From: Symbiodinium natans
Taxonomy: Eukaryota; Sar; Dinophyceae; Suessiales; Symbiodiniaceae
Assembly (NCBI GenBank): GCA_905221605.1
Contig: CAJNDS010002737.1
Location: 155,032 to 219,031, forward strand
Direction: 5' to 3'
Length of the DNA stretch: 64,000 nt
The notes below the pieces were generated by a model. The model was not told the DNA's origin, ran no database searches, and worked only from the letters and a program-made list of their open reading frames with translations. Below, piece after piece: positions 63,641 through 64,000 of the stretch (position 1 is its first letter; each line of letters begins with the position of its first letter). The translations under genes and the position numbers were made by a program.

Positions 63641-64000
63641 TCTGGTTTATGCCGAAACATATCAAATTCGAAGTGGGGTTGCCTCTTGTGTGAACACAGC
63701 TCAAGCAGCGCCCTGAATCCGAACCTGTGTTGAAACGAGGCAAGGCTACTGTTGCTAGCGGTATGCTCTCTTAGCTCACCTGAACCATTTCTTGGTCCAA
63801 TTCCCTCGTAGCTGTGCTTCAATGATGCGGGTTTGGATTTTGTCGGATGCCTCCAACCATACATGGGTTTCGATGCCAACGGGGACTCACGGCATGTTGT
63901 CAGGCTTTGATGCCCAGTGGCCCAGCCTCGTCGTTTGCAATTGACCACAGGTTACAGGCTTTTGCCCAGTGGTTTATGGGGGTGACGGAAAAATTCGGAA

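Noticed and set aside
63115-63948. 277-codon minus frame
   Set aside because: Runs through G/C homopolymers (poly-Pro, poly-Gly) and has no consistent composition; only the short exon candidate at 63,400-63,525 is kept.

Overview
The window looks like nuclear DNA of a dinoflagellate, probably close to Symbiodiniaceae/Suessiales. The evidence is: candidate introns with GC or GA donors as well as GT; almost every recognisable host exon on the minus strand over about 60 kb; a nearly identical tandem copy of an expressed-type gene (HMG-box); a retroelement protein family I associate with dinoflagellate genomes; dense microsatellites; and degenerate CCCTAAA/TTTAGGG blocks. Most open frames are not genes, because exons are short, introns many, and simple repeats yield long meaningless frames.

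Layout. 0-6 kb: microsatellites and pyrimidine tracts, an ADP-ribosylglycohydrolase-like exon, unassigned minus exons, then a 521-residue intronless WD40 protein resembling the TFIIIC subunit GTF3C2/Sfc6. 7-8.4 kb: a type II membrane protein of the histidine acid phosphatase fold with substituted catalytic motifs. 10.6-10.9 kb and 19.35-20.4 kb: large compound microsatellites. 11-18.7 kb: scattered minus exons, including an ankyrin-repeat gene. 21-30 kb: a GC-rich retroelement graveyard with several decayed copies of one non-LTR family (minus and plus) and a plus-strand Ty1/copia element that has been split by one of those copies and locally inverted.

31-50 kb: minus-strand exons, mostly of unknown function. 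The best-supported are a thioredoxin-fold protein with signal peptide and CPHC motif (QSOX/PDI-like), a coiled-coil gene, a C-x2-C/C-x2-C zinc-binding exon and a RAD51/RecA-type ATPase whose Walker A codons are split by a GA-AG intron. 50.7-52 kb: membrane-protein exons. 52.3-55.2 kb: a 1,467-bp-period tandem duplication, each unit carrying a two-exon, two-HMG-box chromatin protein with a Lys/Pro-rich tail. 55.9-60.3 kb: further membrane-protein exons. 

Two composite repeats 28 kb apart (about 32.7-33.8 kb and 61.0-62.2 kb) share one plan: two about 110-bp units of G-run/C-run followed by TTTGCAAACACAAT, then a telomere-like CCCTAAA block, then a 0.65-0.75 kb CTTT-type pyrimidine tract. I do not recognise this as a described element; it is the best candidate here for something undescribed.

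Limits: exon boundaries were inferred by eye from frame continuity and splice-like dinucleotides. Proteins marked unassigned have no recognised family. No transcript or database evidence was available.
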